Made by a program: the position numbers and the translations under genes. A stretch of DNA of 64,000 nt from JBEKTW01 sp963727845 (lineage in GTDB: Bacteria; Bacteroidota; Ignavibacteria; UBA10030; SZUA-254). Positions 19,767 to 30,962 of the stretch are shown one piece after another. The stretch is from NCBI GenBank assembly GCA_963727845.1, contig CAVSHI010000002.1, positions 1-64,000 on the forward strand, read 5' to 3'. Under the pieces are notes generated by a model. It had not been told where the DNA came from. It was given only the letters and a program-made list of their open reading frames with translations, and searched no databases. Each line of letters opens with the position of its first letter. Positions within the stretch are counted from its first letter, which is position 1.

Positions 19767-22148
19767 ATGTCAAAGACCCATCTCCCATATTCTCCTTTCC
19801 GCCTGAGATTGGCGGCCATGCTGTCGGGCGCACTGCGGCCACAGTATGTCAGGAACATCATTGGAATTGCCGTGCGTGGTGGAGCTGCACTGGGGCTTTC
19901 ACTTATCATCCTGTCCTTTCTGTTTCCCCTTCCGTCGCCGAAGCCATATTCGCTTCTCGTCGAGGACCGGAACGGACAATTTCTTCAAGCATTTCTCACA
20001 CCCGATGACAAATGGAGATTGAAGACGTCATCTGAAGAAATTCCCGCGAAGCTGAAATACATCTTAACTAAAAAAGAGGATCGGTTCTTTTACTACCACC
20101 CGGGGATAAACCCGTTTTCGATCGTTCGCGCGCTCGTTCAGAATGCAGTTGCCGGGAAAAAAATTTCCGGCGCGTCGACGATCACGATGCAGGTTGCTCG
20201 CATGATTGAACCCAAAGAACGAACATATTTCAACAAACTCATCGAAATGTTCCGGGCAATTCAGCTCGAGCTTCATTATTCGAAAGACGAAATTCTTACC
20301 ATGTATCTTTCGAACGTTCCGCTGGGTGGAAATATTGAAGGACTGAAATCGGCTTCCTACATCTATTATCAAACACCTGTTGAGCGACTCAACATCGCCC
20401 AACTCCTGGACTTGATTCTGATTCCTAACAATCCGAACACCCTCCGGCCGGATCGCCATCCCGATGCGCTCCTCGCCGCACGCATCCATCTTGCGGCGCC
20501 GTGGATTCGAAAGAAATTTCTCTCCCGTGAAGATTCTCTGATCATATGTCAAACACGTGCGGCCGCAAACAGGACGTCTCTCCCTTCGTACGCACCGCAT
20601 TTCTGTTCAAGGATCAAAGACGAATTCAGGCAATCGGCTGAAGTAAGGAGCTCATTGGAGTTGAGGATCCAGAAAATTGCGGAAACGCAGCTATCGGCTC
20701 ATTTACGGGAGTGGAGGCAGCGAGGCGTACAAAACGGGGCAATGCTTGTGGTTAACAATCGGACAAGGAACATTCTTGCCTATGTCGGATCGGAGAATTT
20801 TGAAGACCAATTCACTCATGGTCAGGTCGACGCCGTGAAAGCGCTTCGTTCTCCCGGGTCGACCCTCAAACCGCTTCTGTACGCACTGGAGATGGAGAAA
20901 GGAACGCTTACGCCAAAAACGCGGTTGCTGGACACGCCATACGACGCCGAAGGATTTTCAGCCGAGAATTATGACGGGAAGTACTCCGGTTATGTTTTTG
21001 CCGATGTCGCCCTCAGACATTCGCTCAATGTGCCCATGATCCGCTTGCTTCATAGCGCGGGCACGAAGTCGTTCATCGAATTCTTGCACAAGGTCGGCTT
21101 CCGTTCGCTGGAATTACAAGAGGACAGGCTTGGCTTGAGCATGATTGTGGGCGGATGCGGCGTGACTCTCGAAGAGCTTGTTGGAGCGTACTCGGCGTTC
21201 CCCTCGGGCGGATTGTATGCACCGCTCTCGTACATTCAATCGCCCGCTGCCGAGGCGAAGCAAACACAAAGGGTATTCTCGAAAGCCACCGCATTCATGG
21301 TCACTGAAATATTATCCGGGCTCGATCGCCCAGATATCCCGAACAATTTTGAATCTTCGCTAAACCTTCCGACCGTCGCGTTCAAAACGGGAACAAGCTA
21401 CGGTCGTCGGGACGCCTGGGCTGTTGGATACTCGGCTGAATTCACTGTCGGGGTTTGGTTGGGAAACGTCACGAACAAAGGAAGCGCCGACCTTGTCAGT
21501 CGCGAGTCTTCGGCGCCCCTGCTCATCGACATGTTCAATTCCATCTCATCTACACATCAAAAAGAGATTCTCCCGGAGCCCGAGGATTTGATGAAACGTC
21601 AAGTGTGCGCCAATAGCGGGCTCCTTCCCAACCGTTGCTGCACGCACCTTATAGAGGATTATTATTCGGTTCTGAGAACGCAAGGAAGAGTTTGCGATAT
21701 CGACAAAGAGATCATGGTCTCGACAGACGGAAGCATGTCGTTCTGCCCGTCGTGTCTGAGCAATAACAGTTATCGCCTTGTACGATGCGAGGACTATCCT
21801 GCCGATCTGCTAATGTTTTGGGACAACATCGGCAGAAAACACAAATCCTTGCCGCCGCATAACCCGGCATGCACACGCGTGTTCACAGGCGACGGTCCGC
21901 GGATCGTGTCACCGTCGGACAATATGATATACTATATTGTCTCCGATGAACAGCGACTTTCCCTCCAAGCATGCTCTCCTCTCGATGTTCACCTGCAAAT
22001 TTGGTATCTCGATGATCAATTTCTTTGCAAGCTCAGACCACCGGAGAAGTACTTTCTCACCCTCAAACAAGGAGAGCATTCGATGACTTGTGTCGATGAT
22101 AAGGGGCGAATGTCTTCGGTGAAATTTCAAGTGCGTTCAACCATTTGA
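19767..22148 (+). CDS. pbpC: Penicillin-binding protein 1C (bifunctional transglycosylase/transpeptidase)
   Basis: 794 aa from the ATG at 19767; an in-frame ATG at 19731 is possible and neither start has a clear ribosome site. There is one N-terminal membrane helix (about residues 36-58). The GT51 transglycosylase domain follows, with KEDRFFYYHPGI (Glu about 104) and SGASTITMQVAR. The transpeptidase has SPGSTLKP (active Ser about 365), SLN (about 419) and KTGTS (about 540). The C-terminal ~150 residues, starting after the Cys-rich CANSGLLPNRCC segment, resemble the PBP1C-specific domain. The enzyme polymerises and may cross-link peptidoglycan in the periplasm. It is followed 25 bp later by an alpha-2-macroglobulin gene, the classical pbpC/yfhM pairing. 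Confidence 0.92.
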   Translation: MSKTHLPYSPFRLRLAAMLSGALRPQYVRNIIGIAVRGGAALGLSLIILSFLFPLPSPKPYSLLVEDRNGQFLQAFLTPDDKWRLKTSSEEIPAKLKYILTKKEDRFFYYHPGINPFSIVRALVQNAVAGKKISGASTITMQVARMIEPKERTYFNKLIEMFRAIQLELHYSKDEILTMYLSNVPLGGNIEGLKSASYIYYQTPVERLNIAQLLDLILIPNNPNTLRPDRHPDALLAARIHLAAPWIRKKFLSREDSLIICQTRAAANRTSLPSYAPHFCSRIKDEFRQSAEVRSSLELRIQKIAETQLSAHLREWRQRGVQNGAMLVVNNRTRNILAYVGSENFEDQFTHGQVDAVKALRSPGSTLKPLLYALEMEKGTLTPKTRLLDTPYDAEGFSAENYDGKYSGYVFADVALRHSLNVPMIRLLHSAGTKSFIEFLHKVGFRSLELQEDRLGLSMIVGGCGVTLEELVGAYSAFPSGGLYAPLSYIQSPAAEAKQTQRVFSKATAFMVTEILSGLDRPDIPNNFESSLNLPTVAFKTGTSYGRRDAWAVGYSAEFTVGVWLGNVTNKGSADLVSRESSAPLLIDMFNSISSTHQKEILPEPEDLMKRQVCANSGLLPNRCCTHLIEDYYSVLRTQGRVCDIDKEIMVSTDGSMSFCPSCLSNNSYRLVRCEDYPADLLMFWDNIGRKHKSLPPHNPACTRVFTGDGPRIVSPSDNMIYYIVSDEQRLSLQACSPLDVHLQIWYLDDQFLCKLRPPEKYFLTLKQGEHSMTCVDDKGRMSSVKFQVRSTI

Positions 22149-22173
22149 CAACAACTTACTCGGGAGTACAACG

Positions 22174-25100
22174 ATGCGCAATTCCTATCATGTTGCTTCT
22201 CTTATTCTTCTCCTGGCAATAGCCTCCTGCTCGAAGAAGGCCTCCGACGTTTTGCAGGTCACTTCTCCGCTTCCACAGGGAATTGTCGCGCGCGACGCCC
22301 CGATCATCATTTCTTTCTCGAAATCGATTGTGAAGGCTGACTCGACCAATCAATGGACAAGCACGCCGTACATCCAATTCACGCCGGATATTCCGGGAAA
22401 GTTCACATGGCGCGACACATCGACTCTTGTGTTCAGTCCGGATGTGGTGCTCGCCGGTGACGCAAAATACACCGGCACGTTGAACTCGAAACTTCTCACG
22501 AGCCTTGCGGGAGCGACCACCTTCAGAGGAGATGAAACGTTTACATTCTCGACGCCGAGCTTCACCATGGTCAAGGGAGAGTTCTTCTATGATCGCATCG
22601 GCCAGACGAGGACTGTGGGCATCAAGGCGAATCTCGAATTCACATACGCGGTCAATCCATCAGACGTCGTCAAATATATCAAACTCACGATTGATCATCA
22701 GCCCTGCGAAGCAAAGACCGTTTCGACTCAGACCAGTTCCGTGATTCCGATTGAAATCGGAACGATGACGCAGCTCGAGAAGGAAAAAGAGATATCGATA
22801 GCCTTTGATGATGAACTGATTTCTTCGGAGACGCACACGCACATTAAAGCCGACAAGCCGTTTGTTTACAATTTGCCCGGACTGGAAGACGTAAAGATCT
22901 ACGGTCACGAGTTCGGCACCGATGGAACCAACGGATGGATTACGTTGAGAACTTCACAAGAAATTGATCTTGCCAGCGCGAAAACACATATCGTTCTCGA
23001 CCCGGTAAAGGAGTACACGCTTGAAGGAGGTCCGGGAAGTTTTACGATGAAAGGAAAGTTCGAAGCCGGTTCGGTGCTTCACCTTGTGGTGAAAAAAGGA
23101 TTGGAAAGCGTTCTCGGGGCAAAATCGCAAAACGATTATGAGGCCGATGTCGTTATCGGCAACATCCAGCCGTCATTCCGGTTTGCGTCCCAATCGGGGG
23201 CGTATTTGTTGCTCAGCGGCCAAAAAAGCATTGAAATCAAGTCGGTCAACCTCACAAGGCTCAATGTGCGTGTGAGCCAGATCTTTCAAAACAATCTCGT
23301 TCACTTTCTCGACGAGGGACGATTCTACGGTGGGTATTACTACGAGGAGGGGGGAGATGACGAGGAAGAGGGCGCCTCCACAGGGCGGTCCATAATGTAT
23401 CGATTCAATGTCGGATCGAATGGGCGTCAGCTTTTCTACGATACGATCTCCATCAAGTACGTCCAAAACAAGGAAATCACGACCCAATTCGATATGACGC
23501 CGAATCTCGAGAACGGTTACAAGGGGTTTTATGTGGTCGAGATTGCCAGCCCTTCCGAGGCATGGCGGTCGACATCCAAGTTAATTTCGATATCAAACAT
23601 CGGGATCATCGTCAAAGCAAGCCCCGCCGAAATTATGACCTTCACTACAAGCCTGGAAACCAACCAGCCCCTTGCCGGAGCGACAGTGAATCTGGTGTCG
23701 TTCAATAATCAAACCATCGCGAGTGCAAAATCCGACAATGACGGCGTGGCACGATTTGCCAATTTCACGCAACTCAGGAAGGATTTCGTGCTGAAGCTCG
23801 TCACCGCAGAGCTTGACAACGACTTCAATTTCATCAATCTCGCCGACTATCGCGTTGAGACGTCCCGGTTCGACGTTCGATGGAAAACGCGACGCGCAGA
23901 ATGTGTATGATGCGATGCTGTACGGTGATCGGACGATCTATCGCCCCGGAGAAAAAATTTACGTTTCGGGGATTCTTCGTAACCTCAACAATCCGATTCC
24001 TGCTCAATTGCCCGTGCGGCTCAAGATCTACAATCCACGTGGAACCATCGTCAGTGAAACGCAACATACGCTCAACGAAGAGGGTTCATTCGAGACAAGT
24101 TATCAAACGCTGACATCCTCTCAAACTGGCTCGTATCGCTTTGAATTATGCACCGGCAACAATCTGTACCTTACGGAATATGTCGTCAGCGTTGAAGATT
24201 TTGTTCCGGACAGGTTACGGTTACACCTCAAGGCCTCGACCGATCATGCCTCACCCGGAGAGGAGATAACATACGACCTTCAGGCGCTTAACTTCTTCGG
24301 ACCTCCCGCCGCCGATAGGAATTACGAATTCGAAGGCACGTTCGATGCTATTCCGTACGTCTCGAAGAGTTTTCCGGAATTTGAGTTCACCGACGAGGCC
24401 GCGAAGGATTACTCTTCAAATCCGGAAGTCATGAACGGCAAGACCGATGTCAACGGCAAAGCTACTCTCAAGTTTAAGATCCCGGGCGACGTTACTGCGC
24501 AAGGCCTTCTCCGGGTCCGTGGGCGCATCGCCGTCTTTGACGAATCGGGCCGGCCCGTGTATCAACTCGCACAGACAATCGTGTATCCGAAAGAGTACTA
24601 TATCGGCCTGCAGAGTCTCGGTCAATACTACGCTTCCTCCCGTACGCCGCAGAAGCTCAACATCATTGCTGTTGGCAGATCCGACACTGCCCTTGTCGGA
24701 TTTAAAGCAAAGGTTGACCTGTTGCGACTCGAGTGGCAGTCGGTCCTGAGGCAGTCCGGTTCGACGGGCACACTGCGGTACATTTCGGAACGGAGAGAAA
24801 TACCCGTGCACTCCGACACGATATCGTTGCAGGACAAACCATACGGATACACGTATTCTGTTTCCAGATCCGGCGAGTATGTTCTTCGAGTGTCTAAAGT
24901 CGGAGATAGCGGCTACAATCAGATTAATTTTTATTCGTATGACTGGTCGACCGCCGAAATTACATCGTTTCCGGTCAACGCTGAGGCAAATGTGGAGATG
25001 GTTTTTGACAAGGAGCGCTATGCTCCGGGAGACCGTGCAAAGATCCTCTTCGAGGCTCCTTTCGACGGCAAAATGCTTGTGACGATCGAACGCAATCAGG

Positions 25101-27595
25101 TGTTCAGCTATCATTACGTCGATGTCGTCCACAATGCCGCGTCGATAGAAATACCGGTTGAAGAGAAATTCCTTCCGAATGTATACGTGAGCTGTGTCTT
25201 GTTCAGAAAGATCAAAGACATGAACATTCCTCTGCTGGCCGGACATGGCTTCGAACCGCTGCTGGTGGAAAAACAATCGAACAAACTGGAAGTCACGATC
25301 AAATCGCCGGATAAAATACGACCGAAATCGAAACTCCCTGTGACTGTTTCAATTCCGGGCGTGGACAATGCTTTTCTCACATTGGCGGCAGTTGATGAAG
25401 GGATCTTGCAGTTGAAAAACTACAAGACGCCCGATCCGCATGCATATTTTTATGCGAAAAAGGCGCTCGAAACCGAGACCTTTGATTTTTTCAAACATCT
25501 TCTGCCGGAAAAAAGCAGCTCTGGCGGCGGAGAAGGGCCGGAAGCAAAGCGAGTGAACCCTCTCGGCGTTCAACGATTCAAGCCTGTTGCACTTTGGTCG
25601 GGCATCTGCAGGACGAACAGCAGCGGTGATGCACAAATCACGTTCGATGTTCCGGAGTTCAACGGCGAATTGCGACTGATGGCATTTGTCTATAAGGGGG
25701 ATCGGTTCGGAGCCGCGGCAAGGTCGATGAAAGTCGCGGACCCGATCGTTATCACGCCGGCCCTCCCCCGGTTTGCCAGCGCAAATGATACAATCTCGAT
25801 GACGCTGACGGCTTTCAACACGACGGACAAACCTGCAAAGCTCAATTTCAATATCAATACGAGCGGCGGAATCGTCGTGATTACAAGGGCCGTGTCACTC
25901 GATGTTGAGGCAAATCAGGAGCGCTACGTAAATGTCATGTTACGGACAACCAACCAAATCGGCAAAAGCACGGTGGATGTGAAAACATCCGCGTTCGGCG
26001 AGACATTCACCTCGACAACTGATCTGCCGGTTCGTCCCATCTCGCCGTATTCATCGGATGCGATCACGGGATTCGTCGAAGGCGGCGATACGGCGTCGCA
26101 TGATATTGAGGATGTCTACCTGCCGTACAACCGGAAGTCCTTCATCACACTGAGTCCTTACCCCGTTGCAAGCTTCGCAAGAGAGTTGAAGTATCTTGTG
26201 GGTTATCCGTACGGTTGTATCGAGCAGACGGTCTCGAAAGCCTTTCCTCAAATTTATCTGAGAGACATCGCAGCGATGCTTGACCCGTCGATCCTCAATT
26301 CCGGAAGTCCGACATACTTTGTGAATGAGGCTATCACGAAAGTCACCTCAATGCAGCTGCCGGACGGTTCCTTCTCCTATTGGCCGAACGGCGGCGCCAG
26401 AAATAACTGGTCAACCGTCTACGCAACGCACTTTCTCCTCGAAGCGAAGAAAGCCGGGTATGCCGTTCAGGAGAATGTCATCAAGGCGGCGCTGGTTGCA
26501 GTCGCACAAATAGCCCGAAGCAAACAAACGTACGACCAGTACTCCTATGCGACGGGGCACAAAACAATCATCAAACGGATTGCCGAGAAGAGCACGCTCT
26601 ATGCACTGTATGTTCTTGCTCTCGGCGGTGTGCCTGAAAAGAACGTGATGAATTATTTCAGAACAGACCGGAACCTGCTCACGAACGACACGCAATATCT
26701 TCTTGCCGGCGCGTTCGCGCTGAGCGGCGACCAGCGATCGTTCCTTGAGCTGCTCCCCCCGGAATTTGTTACCGAAGAAATGTACCGGCAAAGCGGAAAC
26801 TGCTTCGACTCCCCTATTCGTGCGAGTGCGGTTATCCTGAACGTGCTTCTTGACACGGACCCCGATAATCTCAAGATCCCGCTTTACATGGATTATCTTT
26901 CAAGATCGTACCGGAACTATTACTGGTACAGCACGCAGGATAACGCGTTCACGCTCCTGGCGTTCGGCAAAGCCGCACGCATGGCATCGGCGTCAAAAAT
27001 CGAAGGAACGATACGGGTTGCAGGCAAATCCGAGTCGTACAAGGGGGGCAATCAAAAAATTGAAATCGACCCGTTCGGCAAAAAGGTGACCCTTGTGATG
27101 CGTGGGACGGGTCGTGCATACTATTCGCTTGTGACTGAAGGCATTCGAACTGACGGCAAAGTAAGGATCGAAGACAAGAATTTCCAGGTGCGACGTGAGT
27201 TCTTCAATCGCAATGGAGGTGCCGTGAATCTCAATTCCATAAAGCAAAATGACCTCATCATTATAAAGCTGACCCTCAATTCAAGCGTGAATAATATTGA
27301 AAACGTCGCGATTTCCGACCTGCTGCCCGCGGGATTCGAAATTGAGAATCCACGTATGACGGATAATACGCACTATCAGTTCATCACGAATGCTACGACG
27401 CCTGAGTACATGGATATTCGCGACAACCGCATCAATTTCTACCTGAATCTCAACAGCAGGCAGGCAATATTCTATTACATGGTGCGCGCTGTAACGCCGG
27501 GTACGTTCAGCTACGCGCCCGTAATAGCAGAGGCGATGTACGATGCGAATTACTACTCGGCAAGCGGACAAATGAAGATCAAGGTCGGCAGGTAG
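22174..27595 (+). CDS. Bacterial alpha-2-macroglobulin lipoprotein with thioester, one +1 frameshift
   Basis: About 1806 aa when one extra base near 23878 is ignored; the first frame stops at 23910 and the second carries on with GKRDAQNVYDAMLYGDRTIYRPGEKIY. The lipobox LLAIASC puts the lipidated Cys at about residue 19. The N-terminal part holds Ig-like and macroglobulin MG domains. The A2M core is marked by GRPVYQLAQ, LAAVDEGIL and ALWSGICRTNSSGDAQITFDVPEF. The thioester motif GCIEQ has its Cys at about residue 1348, followed by the alpha-alpha thioester-domain helices. Bacterial A2Ms trap and covalently bind proteases in the periplasm, and with PBP1C are thought to defend and repair the wall. 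The frameshift, about 570 codons in, would abolish the thioester if real. Confidence 0.88.
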
Positions 27596-27685
27596 CAGGT
27601 GTATGTTTGACGAAGATGATGAACTTCCGCAGTATTGAAAGCCAACGAAGTCACTACAAATCAAATCATGAAAGGAGAACGTCGT

Positions 27686-28075
27686 ATGAAAACCAGTATG
27701 TTGCTCGTAGCAATATTGCTTGTCAGTACACAAGTCTCTTTCGGACGCCAGAAAGAGCAAAAGCCGGATATGTTGCAGGTTATCGACGCGAGGCTCGGGA
27801 AGGATATCAAAGATCGTTCGATTGCCGAGGAAGATTCGTCCTTCGCGAAAGACTCAAAGGTCTTCATCTGGATGAAATTCACCGGCGGCGCCTCCGGTCA
27901 AATCACCGTGACGTGGAAAACTGGTGAATACTCCCACAGCACAACGCTGAGCATCGGCGGGAGTCCGTGGAGAACGTGGGCATCGAAGACTGTATCCAAA
28001 ACAGGCGAATGGACGGTGTCGGTGACCGACAGCTCCGGGAACGTATTGAAAGAAATGAAGTTCGGTGTGAAATAG
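27686..28075 (+). CDS. Small secreted DUF2914 protein
   Basis: 129 aa, starting at the ATG after AAAGGAG rather than the upstream in-frame ATG at 27635. Signal peptide about 1-20 (LLVAILLVSTQVSFG). The rest fits DUF2914: KVFIWMKFTGG, then TTLSIGGSPWRTWASK, then TGEWTVSVTDSSGNVLKEMKFGV. That domain occurs in envelope proteins of unknown function, sometimes linked to regulation of other membrane proteins. It lies 90 bp after the macroglobulin gene and 41 bp before the CapA-like gene, so it is probably co-transcribed with them. Confidence 0.8.
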   Translation: MKTSMLLVAILLVSTQVSFGRQKEQKPDMLQVIDARLGKDIKDRSIAEEDSSFAKDSKVFIWMKFTGGASGQITVTWKTGEYSHSTTLSIGGSPWRTWASKTVSKTGEWTVSVTDSSGNVLKEMKFGVK

Positions 28076-28116
28076 AATTAAATGATCATCCTTCTCTCGA
28101 ACGGTCGGCTGTCATT

Positions 28117-29145
28117 GTGTCTCTGCGTCATCTTTTTCACCCGTGGATCTCTTATCGAAAAGTCTTCTTTGTCTTGCTGACATTCCCGTTCTTCTGGACC
28201 CCGGGTACTAAGGGGTATTGCCAGGATAGCGTCTCGGTGATGTTCACCGGCGATGTCATGTTGGACCGGGGTATCCGGCGGATAATATCGCGCAAGGGCA
28301 TCGATAAAATCTTCACGCCTATCTCGCGCATCCTGCAACAGTCCGACTTCGCCGTGGCCAACCTTGAGTGTCCTGCAACGACAACGAGCCTGACTCACAG
28401 GAAGGGTTTCATCTTTCGAATAAACCCCGGGTGGCTGCCCGCATTATGTGACGCCCACATTAGTCATGTCAATCTCGCGAACAACCACTCCACCGACCAG
28501 GGGACGCAGGGCCTCAAATCGACAGTTGATTCGTTACTAAAGAGCGGAATTATACCTGTCGGATGCGGTGTCGAAAGTCTCGATGAATGTGACCCAGCCG
28601 TACTTACGACCACAGCCGGCCGCATCGCTCTTTTTAGCTCGGTCCAAATTTCACTTGCGGGGTGGAAGGGATCGGCCGGGGAATACGCCCCCTGCCAGGC
28701 ATCGATCGAAGATCTCTGCCGGAATATCCGCTCTTATAAGAAATCATACGCTGGCGACGTTGTCGTGGTTTGTCTCCACTGGGGTGTTGAGTATCACACT
28801 TCTCCGGCGAAGTTTCAACGAGTTCAGGCGCATCGTCTGGTTGATGCGGGGGCAGATGCTGTCATAGGGCATCATCCTCACGTGTTTCAGGACGTGGAAG
28901 AATACAAGGGAAAAGTTGTTTTTTATAGCCTTGGAAATTTTGTCTTTGACCAAAGGGATTTGCTCACCAAAAGAGGAGCTGTGGTTAGTTTTCTTATTAG
29001 GACGGGCAAAATTGAATCGATCGAACTATATCCCGTTGTGCTGAAGGGGGGAATTCCGTATTGGGCCCGTTCGGATGAATCCGCATTCCTTCGCGCAAGG
29101 GTGCCCGCCGATATCCGAACTATTCATATCCATTACCTGGAGTAG
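28117..29145 (+). CDS. CapA-family (poly-gamma-glutamate synthesis type) metallophosphatase-like protein
   Basis: About 342 aa from GTG 28117. The open frame extends back to 27967, but that part overlaps the DUF2914 gene, while the GTG start gives an export signal (FFVLLTFPFFW). Conserved metallophosphoesterase-like motifs appear in order: FTGDVMLDRG, ANLECP, NLANNHSTDQG, VVCLHWGVEY and IGHHPHVFQ, ending in FYSLGNFVFD. CapA proteins act outside the cytoplasm in capsule/poly-gamma-glutamate biology, but many homologues have unknown substrates. No capBC genes are nearby, so polymer synthesis is not implied. Start choice is uncertain. Confidence 0.82.
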   Translation: MSLRHLFHPWISYRKVFFVLLTFPFFWTPGTKGYCQDSVSVMFTGDVMLDRGIRRIISRKGIDKIFTPISRILQQSDFAVANLECPATTTSLTHRKGFIFRINPGWLPALCDAHISHVNLANNHSTDQGTQGLKSTVDSLLKSGIIPVGCGVESLDECDPAVLTTTAGRIALFSSVQISLAGWKGSAGEYAPCQASIEDLCRNIRSYKKSYAGDVVVVCLHWGVEYHTSPAKFQRVQAHRLVDAGADAVIGHHPHVFQDVEEYKGKVVFYSLGNFVFDQRDLLTKRGAVVSFLIRTGKIESIELYPVVLKGGIPYWARSDESAFLRARVPADIRTIHIHYLE

Positions 29146-29171
29146 GCATTGCCGGAACGGCCAAGAGATGA

Positions 29172-29199
29172 ACCTATGAGCAATGGTTGGATTTTTTTC
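29172..29199 (+). terminator. Weak terminator-like remnant
   Basis: AACC ... GGTT with loop containing GAGCAATGG and tail ATTTTTTT. It looks like a degraded member of the CCCCAATCAGCAATGG terminator family at 3042 and 19420. A further piece of the same family, TGGGGTTCTTCATTTT, is at about 29276-29291. Confidence 0.45.
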
Positions 29200-29235
29200 A
29201 ATTAATCCGTATTCACATGACTCCTGCGAGAATTC

Positions 29236-29264
29236 TTGATATTCATACTGTCATTCTGTAACTT
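29236..29264 (+). promoter_or_regulatory. Promoter of the glycosyltransferase/arabinofuranosidase unit
   Basis: TTGATA (29236-29241), 17-bp spacer, TAACTT (29259-29264). Confidence 0.6.
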
Positions 29265-29368
29265 CTTGTCATGACTGGGGTTCTTCATTTTGGGATGATC
29301 GTTAAGGGCGACCAGAACGCTCCACACCAAGCTCCCGCATGATCCGGATCGGCCGTCCTCGTGACCAC

Positions 29369-30937
29369 ATGTTAAAACGCATTACCCCCAATTACCGCAT
29401 CAATGTTCCCTATGCTGTCGCGACTGCGGTTGCGCTCTTGATCGGTCTCGCCAGCGCCATCTCGCTCCGCTGGATCTGCGACAACGCATTCATCACGTTC
29501 CGCTACATCGAGAATTTCCTGACCGGCAATGGACTCGTCTATAATGTCGGGGAACGGGCCGAGGGGTACACACATTTTCTCTGGCTCATGATTGTAGCCT
29601 CATTTCAGTGGTTGGGAGCGGACCCTGTCCCGACTTCCGAATATCTCGGGCTCATTGCCTTTGCGGGTGTCATAGTGCTCGCCATAGTCATATCCTACCA
29701 GACTGGTAAAGCAACCTTCCTTCCTTTGGCCGCGCTCGCGCTTGCCGCACATTACGACTTCACGATCTGGGCGACAGGCGGTCTGGAAACGATGATGTTC
29801 ACGTTTCTTATCCTTCTCTCTGGGTATCTCCTGTTTGTTCGACGGACGTTCTTCTGGGGCGGGTTCGTGCTGATGCTATCGGTCATGACGCGTCCCGATG
29901 GGGTTGTGATGTGTGCAGTCGCCCTGATATGTATCATCAGGGACGGACGCCAGGCGGTGATGAAGTTCGCTCTTCCTTTCCTGCTCTTGATCCCCTGGCT
30001 GGTGTGGAAATACTGGTACTACGGTGATGTCCTGCCGAACACGTATTATGCGAAGTCGGCGGGGTTGAGCTACTTCTCACAGGGTTGGGAGTACCTCTGG
30101 ACATACTTCTGGCCCTACAAGACATCATTCATATTTCTGTTAGCGTTGTTCGCCATCCGGAACCGCTTGGTACAGTTCTGCCTCGGTGTTATCGTAGTCT
30201 ATGGTATTCTCTTTGTTGCAAAGACCGGCGGGGATTTCATGTACGCACGGTTCATGGTACCGCTGATCCCGCTCATCTACATTACGGGCGAAGTGTCCGT
30301 GCGGCAACTGCTCAAGAATAGTAGATGGACGTGGGCAGTTTGCGTCGCGATTCCCCTGTTGGTGTGGGCGGAGAAATCGTCCCGGAACGACCTATTCCTT
30401 AATCGGGATGGCACGCACAAGGAATCGTTTTTGGATCTCGGCGGAATTACGGACGAACAATGGTACTACACGCAACCTCTCCCCGGCGATCCAAACAGAA
30501 TCCAGCAGGACAAGTTCATCGGGGAGAGTCTGAGAAAATACTTTGAGGGTGAGCACATCCGGATACTTTCCCGTGGACAGGACGCCCTTGCTTACTACGG
30601 CAAGTTTTCCGAGTGCATCGAAAACGCAGGACTCACTGACGCTACCATCGCTCATCTGCCCGTGGAGACGCGCGGCAGACCAGGTCATGAAAAACATGCG
30701 CCCCGGAGCTATCTCATTAATCGGAAAGTACATTTTCTCTTCCTTCGCCCTAACGCCGAAATTCAGAACAAGGGTGTGGTAGGTATCCGGACCGCGAAGG
30801 GTTGGATTGGGGCGGAGATCATCACATACGACGCAGGATTGATGGCAAGACTGACAGCCAGGTGGCCCCAGGATATTCGCTACCGCATTCAGGGGGATAC
30901 AGCTGAGGTACCACTTAAAAAAACTTCTTCGCAATAG
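29369..30937 (+). CDS. Polytopic membrane glycosyltransferase-like protein (AftB/GT-C type)
   Basis: About 522 aa from ATG 29369; an in-frame ATG at 29339 is the alternative and neither has a clear ribosome site. There are roughly ten hydrophobic segments. The first loop after helix 1 reads DNAFITFRYIENFLTGNGLVYN and GERAEGYTHFLW, the pattern of GT-C transferases that use polyprenyl-phosphate sugars, best known in mycobacterial AftB-like arabinofuranosyltransferases. The C-terminal ~170 residues form a soluble periplasmic domain. It probably transfers a sugar to an envelope glycan from the outer face of the inner membrane. A secreted alpha-L-arabinofuranosidase starts 25 bp downstream, which fits an arabinose-containing substrate (inference). 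Confidence 0.7.
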   Translation: MLKRITPNYRINVPYAVATAVALLIGLASAISLRWICDNAFITFRYIENFLTGNGLVYNVGERAEGYTHFLWLMIVASFQWLGADPVPTSEYLGLIAFAGVIVLAIVISYQTGKATFLPLAALALAAHYDFTIWATGGLETMMFTFLILLSGYLLFVRRTFFWGGFVLMLSVMTRPDGVVMCAVALICIIRDGRQAVMKFALPFLLLIPWLVWKYWYYGDVLPNTYYAKSAGLSYFSQGWEYLWTYFWPYKTSFIFLLALFAIRNRLVQFCLGVIVVYGILFVAKTGGDFMYARFMVPLIPLIYITGEVSVRQLLKNSRWTWAVCVAIPLLVWAEKSSRNDLFLNRDGTHKESFLDLGGITDEQWYYTQPLPGDPNRIQQDKFIGESLRKYFEGEHIRILSRGQDALAYYGKFSECIENAGLTDATIAHLPVETRGRPGHEKHAPRSYLINRKVHFLFLRPNAEIQNKGVVGIRTAKGWIGAEIITYDAGLMARLTARWPQDIRYRIQGDTAEVPLKKTSSQ

Positions 30938-30962
30938 AAATGTCCAACAAGGCGAAAGTCCT

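Noticed and set aside
28117..29145. Poly-gamma-glutamate capsule operon
   Set aside because: Only a CapA-like protein is present; no CapB/CapC-like genes are nearby.
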